In this document: piece after piece, positions 60,812-64,000 of the stretch
How positions within the stretch are numbered: the stretch's first letter is position 1
How the letters are laid out: each line of letters begins with the position of its first letter
DNA from: Acidovorax carolinensis
GTDB lineage: Bacteria > Pseudomonadota > Gammaproteobacteria > Burkholderiales > Burkholderiaceae_C
DNA length: 64,000 bases
Direction: 5' to 3'
Assembly (NCBI RefSeq): GCF_002157145.1
Contig: NZ_CP021361.1
Location: 1,846,001-1,910,000 of the forward strand
Translations under genes and position numbers: made by a program
Notes under the pieces: model-generated
Databases searched by the model: none
The model's input: only the letters and a program-made list of their open reading frames with translations
What the model was told of the DNA's origin: nothing

Positions 60812-61690
60812 ATGACCACCTCCACCAAATCGGAAACCGCCGCCAAAAAAGACGTCACCAAGCTCCAGCGCGCCATCGTCGATGGTCTGGAGGACGTCAA
60901 GGCGCAAGACATCCAGGTCTTCAACACCGAGCATCTCTCGCCGCTGTTTGAACGGGTGATCGTGGCATCGGGCACCTCCAACCGCCAGACCAAGGCCTTG
61001 GCCGCCAGCGTACGCGATGCGGTCAGAGAAGCCGGTTTTGTGAAGCCACGCATCGAAGGCGAAGAAAACGGCGAATGGATCATCGTGGACTGCGGCGCCG
61101 CCGTGGCACACATCATGCAGCCCGCCATCCGCCAGTACTACCGCCTGGAAGAGCTGTGGGGCGATACGCCTGTGCGCCTGAAGCTCGGCGCTGCCAAGCC
61201 TGTGTCCAGCGCAGCCACCGAATTGGCGGAGAAGAAGTCGGCGCAGAAGGCGGCCAAATCGGATGCGAAGTCCGCTGGCAAGGCACCCGCGAAAAAGGCA
61301 GCGGCCCCCACGGTAGCCGCCCGCTCGGGCAAGGCCACGGTCAAGGCCGTCGCCAAAACAGCTGCCAAGCCCGTAGCTGCTCCTGCAAAACCTGCAGGCA
61401 AGGCGACCGCAAAAGCACCAGTCAAAGCGGCTGCAAAGGCCCCGGCCAAAGCTCCTGCAAAGAGCAGCAGCACTGCCAAGGCCGCACCCGCCAAGGCTCC
61501 TGCAAAGTCATCAACGACTGCAGCCAGAAAGCCCGCAGCTACGAAGGCGCCTGTCAAGACCGTGGTGGTCAAGCCATCCGCCCCTCGCAGCAAGACCGCT
61601 GCCGCCGCCAAGACCGGCGCCAAGCCCACGGCGACACGCGGCGGCGCAGCCGCCAAGCCCGCAGCCAAGAGGGCCCCGGGCCGCAAGTGA
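60812..61690 (+). CDS. rsfS: Ribosomal silencing factor RsfS with long Lys/Ala/Pro-rich tail
   Basis: A 292-aa protein from ATG 60812. Residues 15-127 are a normal RsfS domain: [59 protein letters not shown] and YYRLEELWG. RsfS binds L14 of the large subunit and blocks subunit joining in starvation. About 165 further residues are Lys/Ala/Pro-rich ([35 protein letters not shown]), like bacterial histone H1-type tails, and should be disordered and strongly positive. The usual family length is 105-150 aa. rlmH follows 53 bp later. Confidence 0.93.
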   Translation: MTTSTKSETAAKKDVTKLQRAIVDGLEDVKAQDIQVFNTEHLSPLFERVIVASGTSNRQTKALAASVRDAVREAGFVKPRIEGEENGEWIIVDCGAAVAHIMQPAIRQYYRLEELWGDTPVRLKLGAAKPVSSAATELAEKKSAQKAAKSDAKSAGKAPAKKAAAPTVAARSGKATVKAVAKTAAKPVAAPAKPAGKATAKAPVKAAAKAPAKAPAKSSSTAKAAPAKAPAKSSTTAARKPAATKAPVKTVVVKPSAPRSKTAAAAKTGAKPTATRGGAAAKPAAKRAPGRK

Positions 61691-61743
61691 TTGGTGCCTC
61701 GGCCCTTCGACAAATCCTGCCCGCGCACTGCGCCTGAGTTGCG

Positions 61744-62223
61744 ATGAAGCTGCTGATCGTGGCCGTGGGCCAGCGCGTGCCCGACTGGGCGCAGACGGCG
61801 TATGACGATTACGCCAAGCGGTTTCCGCCCGAGCTCAAGGTCGAGCTCAAGGCCGTCAAGACCGAACCGCGCGGCTCCAAGACCCTGGAGACGCTCTACG
61901 CCGCCGAGCGCGAGCGCATCGAAGCGGCGATATCGTCAGGTGCATCGCGTGGCACGCGCGTGGTGGCACTGGACGAACGTGGCACCAACCTGACCACCAA
62001 GGCCCTGGCCGAGCGCCTGAAAGGCTGGCAACTGGGCGGCGACGATGTGGCACTGGTCATCGGTGGCCCGGACGGGCTGGACCCGGCCTTTCGCCAGGGT
62101 GCACATGAACGCATCCGCCTGTCGGACCTGACCTTGCCCCACGCCATGGTGCGCGTGCTGCTCATCGAGCAGCTGTACCGCGCCTGGTCGGTAAACGCCG
62201 GGCACCCGTACCACCGCGAATGA
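61744..62223 (+). CDS. rlmH: 23S rRNA (pseudouridine1915-N3)-methyltransferase
   Basis: SPOUT methyltransferase acting on 70S ribosomes (EC 2.1.1.177), 159 aa. It starts [20 protein letters not shown], with [19 protein letters not shown], the SAM-binding [19 protein letters not shown] and the C-terminal [20 protein letters not shown]. The rsfS-rlmH-maf-rng order is standard in this group. Confidence 0.98.
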   Translation: MKLLIVAVGQRVPDWAQTAYDDYAKRFPPELKVELKAVKTEPRGSKTLETLYAAERERIEAAISSGASRGTRVVALDERGTNLTTKALAERLKGWQLGGDDVALVIGGPDGLDPAFRQGAHERIRLSDLTLPHAMVRVLLIEQLYRAWSVNAGHPYHRE

Positions 62224-62257
62224 GATCGGGATCAGGTACGCATGGATTACTCTGTTT

Positions 62258-62304
62258 TTTATAGCTGCTAACGCTTGATGGATAAGCGTTAGAGCCGATT
62301 TTAA
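62258..62304 (+). repeat. Family A inverted repeat, copy 13
   Basis: TTATAGCTGCTAACGCTTGA, loop, ATAAGCGTTAGAGCCGATTT. It lies directly upstream of maf. Confidence 0.88.
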
Positions 62305-62317
62305 TCAAAATCAGTTC

Positions 62318-62932
62318 ATGCCGGACCTCATCTACCTTGCATCCCAAAGCCCACGCCGGCGCCAACTGCTCGAGCAGCTTGGCGTGCGCCACGAACTGCT
62401 GTTGCCCAACGTAGACGGTGACGAGGCCGAAGACGCCGAGGCCATCGAGGTGGTGCTGCCCGGCGAAGCGCCCACAGCCTATGTGGAGCGCGTGACCGGC
62501 CTCAAGCTCGACGCCGCCGTGGCCCGGCGCGCGCGCCGGGGCTTGCCCGATGCGGCCATCCTCTGTTCCGACACCACGGTGGCGATGGGTCGCACGATCT
62601 ACGGCAAACCCGACGACGCGCCACATGCCGCGCGCATGCTGGCCGAGCTGGCCGGCCATGAGCACCGCGTGCTCACCGCCGTGGCGCTGCAGGTGGGCCC
62701 GAAGCGCTTGAGCGCATTGTCGGTGTCGCGCGTCACCTTTGCCGCCATGACGCCTGCTCAGATCGACGCCTATGTCGCCACGGGCGAGCCGCTGGGCAAG
62801 GCCGGGGCGTATGGCATTCAGGGACGGGCGGCGGCGTATGTCGAGCACATGGCAGGCAGCTATTCGGGCATCATGGGGCTGCCGATGTACGAGACAGCAC
62901 AACTGCTGCGTGCAGCGGGCTTCTACATATAA
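62318..62932 (+). CDS. maf: Maf-family nucleoside triphosphate pyrophosphatase
   Basis: House-cleaning pyrophosphatase for dTTP/UTP or modified nucleotides (EC 3.6.1.-), 204 aa. The start [20 protein letters not shown] carries the family SxRR motif, [16 protein letters not shown] gives the catalytic Asp, and [20 protein letters not shown] is the conserved C-terminal block. No strong Shine-Dalgarno is visible; the upstream sequence is repeat copy 13. It is followed by rng after 33 bp. Confidence 0.95.
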   Translation: MPDLIYLASQSPRRRQLLEQLGVRHELLLPNVDGDEAEDAEAIEVVLPGEAPTAYVERVTGLKLDAAVARRARRGLPDAAILCSDTTVAMGRTIYGKPDDAPHAARMLAELAGHEHRVLTAVALQVGPKRLSALSVSRVTFAAMTPAQIDAYVATGEPLGKAGAYGIQGRAAAYVEHMAGSYSGIMGLPMYETAQLLRAAGFYI

Positions 62933-62965
62933 CCACAACAACAGCTTCAACCGTTTCCAGACGCC

Positions 62966-64000
62966 ATGCAACAAGACATTCTGATCAACTGGTCACCGCA
63001 GGAGACGCGCGTGGCCGTGGTGGAGCATGGCGCCGTACAGGAGCTGCACATCGAGCGCACGCTCGAGCGCGGTCTGGTGGGCAACGTTTACCTGGGCAAG
63101 GTGTCGCGCGTGCTGCCGGGCATGCAGTCGGCCTTCATCGATATCGGCCTGGAACGCGCGGCCTTTTTGCATGTGGCCGATGTCTGGCAGCGCCAGCCTG
63201 ACGGCGAGCCACCCGCATTTGCGCGCAAGAACGAACCGCAGGTGCCGATTGAAAAGCAGGTGTTCGAAGGCCAGGCCCTGATGGTGCAGGTCATCAAGGA
63301 CCCCATCGGTACCAAGGGTGCACGCCTGTCCACGCAGATCAGCATTGCAGGCCGCCTGCTCGTGTTCTTGCCGCAGGACGACCATGTGGGCGTGTCGCAG
63401 AAGATCCCCGGCGCCGAGCGCGATGCCCTGCGCGCTCGGCTGCAGGCGTTGGTGGGCGACAAGTCCACGGGTGGGGGCGGCGGTTTCATCCTTCGCACCA
63501 ACGGTGAGGACTCTACCGACGCGGAGCTGGCCGAGGACATTGCCTACCTACGCAAGACCTGGGCGCGCATCAAGGAGGCCTCCCTCAAGCTGCCCGCCAT
63601 GTCGTTGCTGCACCAGGACCTGGACCTGCTGCAGCGCGTGCTGCGCGATCTCGTGGGCGACCACACGCAGACCATTCGGCTGGATTCGATGGAGCAGTTC
63701 CAGCGCTTGCGGGCTTTTGGGCAGGAATTCATGCCCGCTGCTGCGGGCAAGCTGCAGCACTACAAGGGCGAGCGACCGATTTTTGACTTGTACTCCATCG
63801 ACGAAGAAGTTGCCAAGGCCCTGGGCCGCCGGGTCGATCTGAAATCGGGCGGCTACCTCATCGTGGACCAGACCGAGGCGCTTACCACCATCGACGTGAA
63901 TACGGGTGGCTACGTAGGCGCGCGCAATTTCGACGACACCATCTTCAAGACCAACCTGGAGGCGGCTCAGGCAATCGCCCGCCAGCTGCGCCTGCGCAAC
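62966..64000 (+). CDS. rng: Ribonuclease G (3' end beyond the window)
   Basis: Endoribonuclease that trims the 5' end of 16S rRNA and turns over some mRNAs. ATG 62966 gives MQQDILINWSPQETRVAVVE, and 345 codons run to the window edge without a stop. The S1-like part is GLVGNVYLGKVSRVLPGMQS then AFIDIGLERAAFLHVAD. TKGARLSTQISIAGRLLVFLP and the catalytic TTIDVNTGGYVGARNFDDT follow. The frame is intact throughout. Confidence 0.97.
   Translation, partial: MQQDILINWSPQETRVAVVEHGAVQELHIERTLERGLVGNVYLGKVSRVLPGMQSAFIDIGLERAAFLHVADVWQRQPDGEPPAFARKNEPQVPIEKQVFEGQALMVQVIKDPIGTKGARLSTQISIAGRLLVFLPQDDHVGVSQKIPGAERDALRARLQALVGDKSTGGGGGFILRTNGEDSTDAELAEDIAYLRKTWARIKEASLKLPAMSLLHQDLDLLQRVLRDLVGDHTQTIRLDSMEQFQRLRAFGQEFMPAAAGKLQHYKGERPIFDLYSIDEEVAKALGRRVDLKSGGYLIVDQTEALTTIDVNTGGYVGARNFDDTIFKTNLEAAQAIARQLRLRN

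Overview
This window is a GC-rich stretch of a betaproteobacterial chromosome, most likely from the Comamonadaceae (Acidovorax/Diaphorobacter-like). The evidence is the gene order sucA-sucB-lpd-zapE, clpS-clpA and yebC-purD-hemF ... rsfS-rlmH-maf-rng, the nirS-type nitrite reductase, the two organosulfur clusters, and two intergenic repeat families of a kind I associate with that family. I see no rRNA, tRNA, CRISPR array, prophage or insertion sequence.

Layout. 1-5775: sulfonate operon ssuA - small ORF - ssuD - VOC protein - ssuC - ssuB - ssuF, then a CysB/Cbl-type LysR regulator. 5926-9191 (minus): a two-gene module of a winged-helix/PD-(D/E)XK protein and an Fe-S XPD-like helicase with an N-terminal RecB/Cas4-like nuclease domain. 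9192-9672: long non-coding gap. 9673-15946: second organosulfur cluster, with an LLM flavin monooxygenase (plus) facing an SfnB/DszC-like oxygenase, two substrate-binding proteins, a permease and an ATPase (minus). 16183-17256: AI-2E/PerM exporter. 17507-25111: 2-oxoglutarate dehydrogenase complex, zapE and a secreted coiled-coil protein. 25170-32847: PP2C phosphatase, DUF465, DinG/YoaA helicase, bamD, dnaE. 32955-41602: clpS, clpA, lytic transglycosylase, sbcB, a PLP lyase, SpmAB-like protein. 41861-45717: a YebC paralogue, then a J-domain protein with three unrecognised genes. 45957-52949: diguanylate cyclase, cytosine-deaminase-like amidohydrolase, heme-type TonB receptor, nirS. 53081-57479: upp, threonine dehydratase, dienoyl-CoA-isomerase-like protein, HerA-like ATPase. 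57559-64000: yebC, purD, hemF, rsfS, rlmH, maf and the start of rng.

Three themes stand out. First, thirteen apparent frameshifts break eleven genes, including dnaE (twice), hemF, clpS, sbcB and yebC. Every one equals loss of a single base, nearly all in short G/C runs, so I read them as consensus errors in the sequence, not real gene decay. The affected genes are reported as single spans. Second, an inverted-repeat family of about 45-50 bp occurs 13 times in the gaps between genes, and one copy supplies the Shine-Dalgarno of ssuB. Third, the parts most likely to hold undescribed biology are the nuclease-helicase pair, the J-domain operon, and the divergent nirS/heme-receptor promoter carrying a perfect FNR-type box.
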